Origin: Bowmanella denitrificans
GTDB taxonomy: Bacteria > Pseudomonadota > Gammaproteobacteria > Enterobacterales > Alteromonadaceae
Assembly (NCBI RefSeq): GCF_039522935.1
Contig: NZ_BAAAEI010000001.1
Span: 186,001-250,000, forward strand
Reading direction: 5' to 3'
DNA: 64,000 nucleotides
Made by a program: the position numbers and the translations under genes. Below the pieces are notes generated by a model that had not been told where the DNA came from, did no database searches, and worked only from the letters and a program-made list of their open reading frames with translations. Shown one piece after another: positions 27,418 to 34,848 of this stretch. The number at the start of each line of letters is the position of its first letter. Position 1 is the first letter of the stretch.

Positions 27418-27858
27418 ATGTACCATTACACAGAAAGCGGTTTATCAAATGTATATCTCAAGAATGGTTTTACCGTTGAACAGATTGACGGTGAGGAATA
27501 TACCAGTATTGATGATATGAACGGCCTGCATAAGGCGATTGCTCAGGTTATTGTGGACAGCAACCGACCTCTTTCGAATGAAGAGTTTAAGTTTCTGCGT
27601 ATTGAACTGAATCTTTCCCAGAAAATGCTCGGGATGCGCTTCGGTGTTGATGAGCAGACAATTGCGCGCTATGAGAAAGGCCAGACAAAAATTCCCCGTA
27701 CTACAGATGTAGCGCTACGGACTCTGTATATGGAAAGCCAGCAAAGGAATAACCCAGTCAGTTATTTCCTGGACTTATTAGCAGATACAGAAGCCCAAGA
27801 GGCAGCTAAAGAGATTCGGTTGGAAGAAGTGGAAAACCATTGGGGAGTTGCGGCTTAA
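27418..27858 (+). CDS. HTH-type antitoxin (MqsA/HigA-like)
   Basis: A 146-residue protein. The N-terminal part (MYHYTESGLSNVYLKNGF) is typical of antitoxins paired with DUF4258 toxins, and an XRE helix-turn-helix follows (LSQKMLGMRFGVDEQTIARYEKG, about residues 63-85). No CxxC zinc motif is present, unlike classical MqsA. AGGAGG precedes the ATG. It would neutralise the upstream toxin and bind the palindrome at 27028. A terminator lies 30 bases after its stop. Confidence 0.82.
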   Translation: MYHYTESGLSNVYLKNGFTVEQIDGEEYTSIDDMNGLHKAIAQVIVDSNRPLSNEEFKFLRIELNLSQKMLGMRFGVDEQTIARYEKGQTKIPRTTDVALRTLYMESQQRNNPVSYFLDLLADTEAQEAAKEIRLEEVENHWGVAA

Positions 27859-27888
27859 CAGTCTCCATTTATTAATCTTGAATGTTTT

Positions 27889-27913
27889 AAGCCGACTAAC
27901 TGTCGGCTTTTTT
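27889..27913 (+). terminator. Rho-independent terminator after the toxin-antitoxin pair
   Basis: AAGCCGAC and GTCGGCTT form an eight-base stem with a five-base loop, followed by a run of T. It closes the toxin-antitoxin operon. Confidence 0.85.
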
Positions 27914-27966
27914 GTAAGACGCAGCGGGACCGTATCTGCTATTAAGTTATATGCAGGCACGATACG

Positions 27967-28152
27967 ATGATCCAGTCATTGGACGGTTTCGTGGTAATAA
28001 GTGCCGACGACTGGGAACGAGAGCAGGAAACCCTTCACGTACTCCAAAGCAAGAATCTTATGCTATAGATTGCTGAGTCTTTTGAGACCCACACCCTTGG
28101 ACAAGGCTATAAAGCCACTGGCGAGCAGATGGATAAGATCACTGGTATTTGA
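27967..28152 (+). pseudogene. Decayed Phd/YefM-type antitoxin
   Basis: The frame from 27967 encodes GFVVISADDWEREQETLHVL, matching the C-terminal half of Phd/YefM antitoxins (V-hydrophobic-S-x-x-x-W/Y then ETLxxL). It stops at TAG after 33 codons and resumes in frame with IAESFETHTLGQGYKATGEQ to a TGA at 28150. The usual N-terminal DNA-binding half is missing upstream. It therefore has both a 5' truncation and an internal stop. The overlapping frame at 28133 carries the toxin remnant. Confidence 0.72.
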
Positions 28153-28216
28153 GGGCAACACTTGGGCAGCATATGAGGCTATGCGTGAAAGGGACAAACC
28201 GCTGCACAAGACTTGA
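28133..28216 (+). pseudogene. Decayed YoeB/Txe-type toxin, N-terminal fragment
   Basis: The frame reads RSLVFEGNTW, then AAYEAMRERDKPLHK, the conserved beginning of YoeB/Txe RNase toxins, and ends at TGA after 28 codons. The expected start codon position reads ATA. The frame overlaps the end of the antitoxin remnant, as in intact Phd/YoeB-type operons. About two thirds of the toxin, including the catalytic C-terminus, is gone. Confidence 0.7.
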
Positions 28217-28274
28217 AGAAATAAGATTCTTAACTATATTGGTTGAAACTCACAAATAAGGAAGGAATCTTATC

Positions 28275-28736
28275 GTGACCTGTTACCAATCTGGCGATTT
28301 CAGCAAATACTTCAAAGAGAATATGACAGATTTGGGGCTACCAGTACCCAACACGCTTTTTGATACTTACAACGCAACGATAAGCACTGCCACAACGATT
28401 GTAGGTACTTTAGCAACCCTCGGAAAAAGTGCGACTATAGGGGAACTGATTGGTGCCACAGTTGGATTGGAGAAGCTGGCAGTAGCGGCATCCATTGGTG
28501 CAGTGGCCTATACCGGTGCGGTTATTGGTAGTGCAGCGGTTGCCACCGGAAGGTCTCTGGGGTGTGGCTCAACAATCTCTGATTTCTTTGTTTCAAATCC
28601 AAAATTAAAATTTGCCGGTGCTGAACTTTTGTTTGCCTATCATCCCGAAATTGTTCAACAACACCTCCCAAATCGTGCCACATTTGCCGTTAAGGCTAAA
28701 CGTACCCCCGGCGTGTTTGAGTATGCAACATGTTAA
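28275..28736 (+). CDS. Hydrophobic glycine/alanine-rich protein, unknown
   Basis: A 153-residue protein starting at GTG with AAGGAA before it. Residues about 32-95 are rich in Gly, Ala and Thr with small-residue spacing (TIVGTLATLGKSATIGELIG, AYTGAVIGSAAVATG), suggesting a glycine-zipper-like helical hairpin that could insert in a membrane. There is no signal peptide. It shares seven bases with the next gene, a small membrane protein, so the pair is translationally coupled. I do not recognise a family; a toxin or bacteriocin-like protein with partner is possible. Confidence 0.7.
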   Translation: MTCYQSGDFSKYFKENMTDLGLPVPNTLFDTYNATISTATTIVGTLATLGKSATIGELIGATVGLEKLAVAASIGAVAYTGAVIGSAAVATGRSLGCGSTISDFFVSNPKLKFAGAELLFAYHPEIVQQHLPNRATFAVKAKRTPGVFEYATC

Positions 28737-28894
28737 AAAACATACTATTTATTCTTATCTGTGCCGCACTGGTTGGAGTAGCCTGGCTATCTTTCCAGTA
28801 TCTGGGAAATTACGCATTTCCTATTATGCTAGTTATCGTTGTAGCCTTACTCGTTTCACGTTTAAAAACCCCGAAGTTTGGCCAGAAGAAATAG
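28730..28894 (+). CDS. Small two-helix membrane protein, unknown
   Basis: A 54-residue frame. Two hydrophobic helices (ILFILICAALVGVAWL and AFPIMLVIVVALLVS) are followed by a basic tail (RLKTPKFGQKK). Its ATG lies inside the end of the upstream gene (ATGTTAA), so translation is probably coupled. The basic C-terminus would be cytoplasmic. It could be an immunity-like partner of the 28275 protein, but that is only a suggestion from size and pairing. Confidence 0.65.
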   Translation: MLKNILFILICAALVGVAWLSFQYLGNYAFPIMLVIVVALLVSRLKTPKFGQKK

Positions 28895-28902
28895 TGGGGC
28901 TG

Positions 28903-29030
28903 GCTTGTACCGACCGGGAATTTTTTAGCGGGAGCCAAAGGGGCCTTGGTCCCTTGGGATAAAGCTTTGGCTCAGTTGCCCACATCAATGAACCTGACTG
29001 ATCCTACCAACGAGCAGCAGGATAGCTCCC
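28903..29030. repeat. Repeat block between accessory modules
   Basis: ACCGACCGGGAATTTTTTAG and the following AGCGGGAG copy the core of the 26688-26800 repeat in direct orientation. Bases 28972-29020 copy 23022-23085. It is therefore a mosaic of two repeat types. The rest of the gap to 29163 shows no gene, only short palindromes such as GCGTATTAAATACGC at 29169-29183 overlapping the end of the ATPase gene. Confidence 0.7.
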
Positions 29031-29163
29031 AAAGTTGGCACTTATTGCCTGCCTAAGGAAGCTGATTGTCATGTTAAATACCATGCTAAAAAACGAGGAA
29101 AAATGGCGTGAAAATATAGCTTAATGTATTGACTTGGGACTACAGTCACTTGTTATACGCGTA

Positions 29164-30666
29164 CTACCGCGTATTAAATACGCGCCCTAAAAGGTCCATA
29201 AGAGGACCAATGCCGCCAGAATATAGGTGATCTATATATTTGCGATATAGAACTCTGCGAATTGTGGTTTCATCAGTGCCACAAGAATTGCGAATGTATT
29301 CCACGATTGAGTCTAGTTTGCTTTTCGCCACCTTTCGTTGCGAATCTCCGGTAATGTTCTGATATCCAGGGAGCATGATATGGTTGTCTAGATTTACGGT
29401 TGTCCCATAAAATTCGACACGCAGTTCATTGACGTTCATGTTTGTATGAAAAGCCTCTAACATGTCTATAACGCCAATCTCTGGCGTGCATGGAAGGAAC
29501 GAAACCGAGTTCATTACCCGATCATATAAATCTGTTATAGACCGGGTGTCATTTCTTCTGGCCGCTGGTATTGCCTCAGCTCGGACATCATCATCCAAGA
29601 AAACATGGCGCTTAACGTAGGTTGGAATAATTAACGCTGATCTTTCTAGCATCTGCATGACTTGATAGTAGCCGCCAACGGGCACAACTTTGTACATTGG
29701 CTTATGGGCATTTCTGTTTTCTTCAAACTTTCCGCAAAGTTGCTCAAGTAATAATTTTGCCTCTTCATCTTCGACAAAAAATATGAAATCGCTTTTGACC
29801 TCTTCGTCAAATGCGATTTCACCAAGAACTTGAGCCGGAAATACATTTGTTTTTGTTGTGTACGACCCTTGATCATCCCTAGAAATGAAAATAATGTTTC
29901 TTCTGTTGATATTTTTTATCAGAGTTGATGAGTGTGTAGAGAAAATAACTGTCAAGTTTTTGTTTGTGGCTATTTGAGTTATTTTATTTAGGAGCCTTAC
30001 TTGCGCTTGAGGATGCAGGGCCATCTCGACTTCATCAATTAAGATTAATGAGTTGCTTTCAGCAATAGACATTTTCTTGGCGAGTTTAAGTACGCATAAC
30101 TCGCCGAGACTAAAGTTTTTCTCTGAATAGTAGTGGGTTTCTCTTCCTGCTCTGTATGGTAATAGAAATGCTTGGTTTCCTGTCCCTCTTCTGGTGTTAA
30201 CGAACTTTAAGCCATTCCACTTATTATCGTGAAGAACGGAAGATAAGAAGTCTGTAATATCATTATTTGCCTGATTAATTCGCCTTGGAATTATTTCTTC
30301 CGCGTACGGCTCAACTCTGCTTCTATCTGCTTGAATAAAATGAATGCTTGGATATGGATACTGGTGGAGAATATTTGCGTTACTCCTTGGTGTTGGTGGC
30401 CAGCGTTTCCCTCCATAGGAGTATGTAACTTCTTGTCCGTTAATTTTGTACCGTACTTTCGCATCCTTAAACGTATCCAATTTTTCTTGCATAGCGGTGG
30501 TTTTGTAGTGGTCTTGAAAGGCGCGGCCATGCCTTATTCGATATAAGGCGGCTAGCAGACTGGTTTTCCCCGAACCGTTTAGGCCGGTGAGAAGCCAGAG
30601 CCCAGCACCTGGAATATCAAATTTTAGATTGGAGATGCCTTTCAGATTTTCTAATTCAATTCTCAT
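29164..30666 (-). CDS. ABC-ATPase with C-terminal TOPRIM-like domain (OLD-like), candidate defence nuclease
   Basis: A 500-residue protein. The N-terminal half is an SMC/ABC-type ATPase: Walker A GLNGSGKTS (28-36), a degenerate signature SLGEL (186-190), Walker B LILIDE (207-212) and the switch His245 in FSTHSS. The C-terminal half starts with FIFFVEDEEAKLLLEQL (Glu299) and has Asp358-360 in HVFLDDD, matching the acidic residues of OLD-type TOPRIM nucleases. Such ATPase-TOPRIM proteins act in antiphage systems (OLD, Gabija GajA, retron effectors). No reverse transcriptase or UvrD-like partner is near; the upstream partner is a membrane protein. It is visibly AT-richer than its core neighbours. 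Confidence 0.78.
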   Translation of the reverse strand: MRIELENLKGISNLKFDIPGAGLWLLTGLNGSGKTSLLAALYRIRHGRAFQDHYKTTAMQEKLDTFKDAKVRYKINGQEVTYSYGGKRWPPTPRSNANILHQYPYPSIHFIQADRSRVEPYAEEIIPRRINQANNDITDFLSSVLHDNKWNGLKFVNTRRGTGNQAFLLPYRAGRETHYYSEKNFSLGELCVLKLAKKMSIAESNSLILIDEVEMALHPQAQVRLLNKITQIATNKNLTVIFSTHSSTLIKNINRRNIIFISRDDQGSYTTKTNVFPAQVLGEIAFDEEVKSDFIFFVEDEEAKLLLEQLCGKFEENRNAHKPMYKVVPVGGYYQVMQMLERSALIIPTYVKRHVFLDDDVRAEAIPAARRNDTRSITDLYDRVMNSVSFLPCTPEIGVIDMLEAFHTNMNVNELRVEFYGTTVNLDNHIMLPGYQNITGDSQRKVAKSKLDSIVEYIRNSCGTDETTIRRVLYRKYIDHLYSGGIGPLMDLLGRVFNTR

Positions 30667-30759
30667 TTATTATCACTTCATGAATTACGTATACGCCCCA
30701 ATAATGCGCTGAAAGGAGTGCAGCGTATAGATGTCGAATTAATTGGCTTGTTACATTTT

Positions 30760-31314
30760 CTACTTTAGCCCTATTGCAGTAACAACTGCGGCTATTGCAA
30801 CACCAATTACTACTTTCCCCCAGCCAGTGTTGTGCCATGCAGGGTCGTCATTTGTTGCTTTACTTATTACAACATCTATACTTGCCGATTCACTTATAGT
30901 CTCAAGCCCAGCGTCCTTTCGCATTTCACGAAGAGCGATTTCTTTTTCTATTTCCGTTTTTAGCTCATAAAATTTTGCTCTTAATACTCGATGATCAGTA
31001 ATAAATAATGCTGATAGAAAAAATACAACAATTGGAGGAATAAGAACTTTATAGAATGATAGAATATCTCTCCCTTCAAATGGTATAGCAGGTATCGCTT
31101 CCCAAAGATTACTTATAGGAAATATCCATGTTTTAGCAAACAACCACTTAATTCCAGAATTGATGTTCTGAGCTAAAGAAATGCCACTTCCATCAGTCCA
31201 AAAATAGAGCCCTTTTATAACTGTCATTAAAAAATAGGTGACAGCTATGAATGCAACTAAATAAGCAAACCTAGAACGCTTTTTAGATTTTTTTAGCTTA
31301 TCTGTAAATTTCAA
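30760..31314 (-). CDS. Three-helix membrane protein paired with ATPase-TOPRIM protein
   Basis: A 184-residue protein starting at TTG with AAGGAG upstream. Hydrophobic helices are at about 16-37, 88-105 and 166-183, the last ending the protein. A charged helical stretch (108-135, LRAKFYELKTEIEKEIALRE) lies between the second and third. The basic N-terminus (KKSKKRSRF) suggests a cytoplasmic start. It lies 93 bases upstream of the ATPase gene on the same strand and is equally AT-rich, so the two look co-acquired. I recognise no family. A membrane effector or anchor for the ATPase is plausible. Confidence 0.7.
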   Translation of the reverse strand: MKFTDKLKKSKKRSRFAYLVAFIAVTYFLMTVIKGLYFWTDGSGISLAQNINSGIKWLFAKTWIFPISNLWEAIPAIPFEGRDILSFYKVLIPPIVVFFLSALFITDHRVLRAKFYELKTEIEKEIALREMRKDAGLETISESASIDVVISKATNDDPAWHNTGWGKVVIGVAIAAVVTAIGLK

Positions 31315-31449
31315 TCAATTCTCCTTTTGTGAATAGAAATGTAACAGTTTAATAGATGGCGCTTCGCCGTACTTTCACATTGTAATTTTTTAGCACGCTT
31401 GTAACCCTTTGCCTAGCAAGAGTTTTTTAGGTAGCACCAACAAGGCCAT

Positions 31450-32005
31450 CATCACAAAGTGCCACATGTGCAGAAATCCTCGCACTAGCGATAGTCAAAA
31501 ATTCGTGGGTCGTTTGTAGCTCATCTAGCGATCAAGTAGACCGATGAACCCCTTAAGCGGCCCAAGCCGCTTTGACCCCCGCTTAAAATTCCCGGTCGGT
31601 TCAGGGCGCTGCTAAAAGGTGGGCAATTTGCTGGGAGAAAATTGAGTGGAAGACGCGTCGGGAACGTCGTTTTCACGACCGCCTTTTAGCAGTGCCCTGG
31701 ACTGACGTCGTTGGGAATCCAGCGGGCGCGCTTTCTTTGCGTCTCGTTTCTTTACCGCGCAGTAAAGAAATGGGACTGGCGCTCCATGGATGGAGTGTCA
31801 TATCCGGCAGGGAAAGCCAAGTCAGAAACTCGCTCAATCCAGCCATTCACAAAGTGGCATTAATTCCAAGATCCTCGCACCAACATTAGTCAAAAGTTGG
31901 TTGGCCGTTTATAGACCAATTGCCAGTAAAACAAGCTGATGCTCCCCCCAAGCGGCCCGAGCCGCTTTGACCCCCGCTTAAAAATTCCCGGCCGTTATTG
32001 GAATA
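31450..32005. repeat. Direct repeat pair, about 150 bp each, in right-hand repeat block
   Basis: Segments of about 31450-31603 and 31850-32005 both run from CACAAAGTG through ATCCTCGCAC and AGTCAAAA to CCGCTTTGACCCCCGCTTAA and AATTCCCGG. They are related but diverged. Between them lies a single non-repeated spacer with a CTTTACCGCGCAGTAAAG palindrome. No gene is seen in 31315-32444. Confidence 0.65.
31549..31659. repeat. Right arm of the 112-bp inverted repeat
   Basis: It is the reverse complement of 26688-26800 with small differences, from CCCCTTAAGCGGCCCAAG to GAGTGGAAGACGCGTC. The pair encloses about 4.75 kb containing both toxin-antitoxin loci, the hydrophobic pair and the ATPase/membrane pair. 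Confidence 0.8.
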
Positions 32006-32152
32006 CCTCTCACAGTGACGCAGAGGCGCAGTGAAACACGCTGAGGTCTTCAATTGCTCTGAGTTCTTTGCGACTCAGCGAGAAAAGCTTCCTCGTGGTG
32101 AAACATATTTAATTCTCATTATTGGGGCGGTCAGGAACCAAATTGATCAGCT
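32005..32152. repeat. Repeat block, right edge of accessory zone
   Basis: Bases 32092-32150 are the inverted copy of 22862-22920 (CTCGTGGTGAAACATATTTA, then TTATTGGGGCGGTCAGGAAC). Bases 32010-32092 (GACGCAGAGGCGCAG ... GACTCAGCGAG) are a diverged relative of the CACAGAGG units at 36903 and 45240. Confidence 0.65.
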
Positions 32153-32351
32153 TTAGCGGCCCCAGCTCTGAACCGCCAAGAATAAGCTCCGCACCATTCC
32201 CAACACCCACAGCGCCACCGTGACAAACCTTATGGATTTAACGCCAACAGGCAGCGATTACAGCCTTTTTGTAAATAAAGCAGAAAGCTGATACTGCGTG
32301 ATCCAGTTCGTTGTCACCAATATAGAAAAATCTCACCCTGCGGGTATAACC

Positions 32352-32384
32352 TTCACATCTTGGCGACATTTTAGTCACATTGGC
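32352..32384 (+). promoter_or_regulatory. Three 11-bp-spaced direct repeats, putative response-regulator site
   Basis: Three copies of a T/C-C/G-ACAT core (TCACAT, CGACAT, TCACAT) follow one another at exactly 11-base spacing, about 60-90 bases before the TonB receptor start. Tandem sites one helical turn apart are typical for OmpR/PhoB-family regulators, and one is encoded in this operon (34849). Confidence 0.5.
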
Positions 32385-32444
32385 TTTGCTAGCTTCCCGT
32401 TTGTTCCATCACATAAATAGGCTCAACACTTGGAAGGTAGCAAT

Positions 32445-34823
32445 ATGAACAGGCAATTAACGCAAATATCCTGGTTGACTCTGTGGGCACTGCTAATTGG
32501 CTTGCCACTTTTCAGCCAGGCCGCAGAAGCCCCCGGCGCGCTGACTGTTATCGTTAAAAATCAGCATACTGAGCGCCCCCTTGCAGACGTGCAAATCACG
32601 CTCAACGAGCGGGAAAGCTCGTCCACACAAACCTTTGCAACCGACGCACAGGGGCGCATCGTTATTGAACAGCTTAACCCCGGTCTGTACTCGGTGAGCC
32701 TGGCCAAAAACGGTTTCGCCTCGTTGTATGAACCAAGCGTACGGGTAGTGACACGAAAAAATATCAAGCTGGCATTCGAACTTAGAGAGCAAGCCATTGA
32801 GGTGGTAGAGGTTAGAGCGCAGCAAGCCGAGACCTTTGCCGCAGGCTCCAGCACTTATCTGGACCGCGAGGCACTGCGCAGCGCGGTGGGCGGTGGCGCC
32901 GATCCACTGCTGTCTTTGGACGGCTTACCAGGCCTGGCATCGGCCAGTGAATTTGCCAGCTTTAGCGTACGTGGCCGCGGGCCCAGAGATAATTTGATAT
33001 TCGTTGATGACTTTCCCTTTGATAAAGCGGTGCACTTTGATGCCACCCTGGGTGAAGAGGAAGATATTGGCGGTGGTGGCCGTTTCTCGATTTTCGCCCC
33101 GAATGTGATCAGTAGCGCCGAGTTCTCCCCCGGTGGCTGGGGAGCGGCCTATGGTGGGCGGGCGGCATCGCTACTGAAACTGCAGGTTGCCGATGGCAAC
33201 CCGAGCCCATCGGCTAGTTTCCGATATGACCTGGCTGGTTTTGAAGTGGGTTACGATGGCCCGGTTGGTGATGACGCAACAATGCTGTTTTCTGCCCGGC
33301 GCCTGGACTTTGGCCAGTTATTTGAAACCATTGAAGAGCTGGATATTGGCGAACCGGTGTTAAGAGATATCATCCTAAAGTCAGTAATACCGATTAACCA
33401 GCACCACAGCGTTGAAATTCTGCTGATGGATACGCAGGAAGACTATCGCCGCGACGTCACCCATGTGTTTGCCTCGCCCAACTTTGAAGATGCCGCGCTG
33501 CTGAACTTCAAACAAGACAGTGATTTATACGGCCTGACATTGCGCTCATTAGTGGGTGAAAGCGCGGTCTGGACCAATAAGCTGTATTACCGCAAAAGCG
33601 ACAAGCTAAGCGCAGAAGGTGAAGCCTTTCCTGACCAGGTGCCAGAAGGCTCACCGGCCTCCAGTTTCCCGGTCAGGGAAAACATTATTAGCATCGCTGA
33701 AGACGAAACCGAGCTTGGCTGGCGCAGTGATTTTGAGACAACCAATCACTGGGGGCTGTTCAGTGCCGGGGTACGGCTGACACAAATTGAACTGGACTAC
33801 AGCACGGTGCTGGATGGCGATTGGATCCGCTTTGTGTACGACGATGATGATTTCAGAGCTGACCCACAGCAGCGCTATATTGTGCTGACGCCTGAGCACA
33901 TCAATTCAGCAATAAAACACAAAGAAACCAACTATGCCGGCTATGTCGAGCAGGTTTTTCAATTCGGTGATTGGGATGTTGGCACCGGCTTACGCCTTGA
34001 GCGCGATGGTTTTGCCGATGAAAGCCTGGTTGCGCCCAGGCTCAGCCTCAACTGGCAGCCGGGTAAAAAAGTCAGATATTTTGCCAGCGCCGGGCTGTTT
34101 CATCAGTCACCCAGATATTTAGAACTGGCCGCTAACGAGTCAAACGCACTTAAGAATGAAACAATCACCCATACCAGCATAGGTTTAAAATACTTCCCAA
34201 ACAGCAACTGGTCGCTGTTAACCGAGGCCTATTATCAACGTCTCGACGACCTGGTGGTCGATCTTGACCGGGCCAGCGGCACTTTTGCCAATATGGGTGA
34301 TGGCAGCTCCTATGGGGTCGACATTGTGGTTAACGGTACGCTGTTCGAAGGCCTGTACGCCAGCGCCACCTATTCTTACAACGATGCGGTAGTCGACCGC
34401 AAAGACGGGCGCGGTGAGGTGGCGGCGGAATTTAACCGCAAACATGTTGCCACCCTGGGCCTGACCTGGGAAATCAGCGACCGCTGGAAAGTTGCAGCAC
34501 GCTACAAATACCTTTCCGGTCGCCCAGATGATAACTTTGTTATTCATGCAGACGTATTGGGGCCGGGGCAAATGCTGCGTTACTCAAAAGAGATCACTGA
34601 GCGTAATGTTGGTCGCAAAGACGGCGCCGGCTTATTAAACGTTCGGGTTGACTATCGGCGCGCCTTTGGCCCGATAGATGTCACTGCCTTTCTTGATGTG
34701 ATTAACGTCACTGCGGCTTCATCAAGCGACGATACCGAGTTTGACTATCGCCGCGGAGTGCTGGTGCAAGACGATAGCGAAGCAGAGCCGTTGATTGGTC
34801 TGCGACTGGATTATGCTTGGTAA
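32445..34823 (+). CDS. TonB-dependent receptor with N-terminal carboxypeptidase-regulatory-like domain
   Basis: A 792-residue outer membrane receptor. A signal peptide (cleavage near FSQAAEA) is followed by a CarboxypepD-like beta-sandwich (about residues 30-110; LTVIVKNQHTERPLADVQIT), a plug (SVRGRGPRDNLIFVDDFPF) and a beta-barrel ending in an aromatic Trp. The ATG at 32445 has GGAAGG before it. It is first in an operon with a response regulator (25 bases on) and a histidine kinase. The coupling to a two-component system suggests substrate-responsive expression; the ligand is unknown. Confidence 0.88.
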   Translation: MNRQLTQISWLTLWALLIGLPLFSQAAEAPGALTVIVKNQHTERPLADVQITLNERESSSTQTFATDAQGRIVIEQLNPGLYSVSLAKNGFASLYEPSVRVVTRKNIKLAFELREQAIEVVEVRAQQAETFAAGSSTYLDREALRSAVGGGADPLLSLDGLPGLASASEFASFSVRGRGPRDNLIFVDDFPFDKAVHFDATLGEEEDIGGGGRFSIFAPNVISSAEFSPGGWGAAYGGRAASLLKLQVADGNPSPSASFRYDLAGFEVGYDGPVGDDATMLFSARRLDFGQLFETIEELDIGEPVLRDIILKSVIPINQHHSVEILLMDTQEDYRRDVTHVFASPNFEDAALLNFKQDSDLYGLTLRSLVGESAVWTNKLYYRKSDKLSAEGEAFPDQVPEGSPASSFPVRENIISIAEDETELGWRSDFETTNHWGLFSAGVRLTQIELDYSTVLDGDWIRFVYDDDDFRADPQQRYIVLTPEHINSAIKHKETNYAGYVEQVFQFGDWDVGTGLRLERDGFADESLVAPRLSLNWQPGKKVRYFASAGLFHQSPRYLELAANESNALKNETITHTSIGLKYFPNSNWSLLTEAYYQRLDDLVVDLDRASGTFANMGDGSSYGVDIVVNGTLFEGLYASATYSYNDAVVDRKDGRGEVAAEFNRKHVATLGLTWEISDRWKVAARYKYLSGRPDDNFVIHADVLGPGQMLRYSKEITERNVGRKDGAGLLNVRVDYRRAFGPIDVTAFLDVINVTAASSSDDTEFDYRRGVLVQDDSEAEPLIGLRLDYAW

Positions 34824-34848
34824 GGGGCCTGGTTAGGAGCAACAGCCT

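Noticed and set aside
28001..28216. 71-codon plus-strand frame as a gene
   Set aside because: Only its last 28 codons are meaningful (YoeB-type toxin remnant); the first part is the antitoxin remnant read in the wrong frame.
27940..29170. GTTATAT/GTTATAC motifs near 27950 and 29152 that could be integron attC core sites around cassette-like genes
   Set aside because: The matching inverse core (RYYYAAC) and imperfect palindrome expected of attC could not be found at proper distance, and no integron integrase is in the window.
29164..31314. Retron: ATPase-TOPRIM proteins can be retron effectors
   Set aside because: No reverse transcriptase or msr/msd-like structured region is visible nearby.
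31692..31889. Plus-strand frame of 65 codons in the right-hand repeat block
   Set aside because: It lies within repeated non-coding DNA, has no ribosome site and no recognisable protein features.
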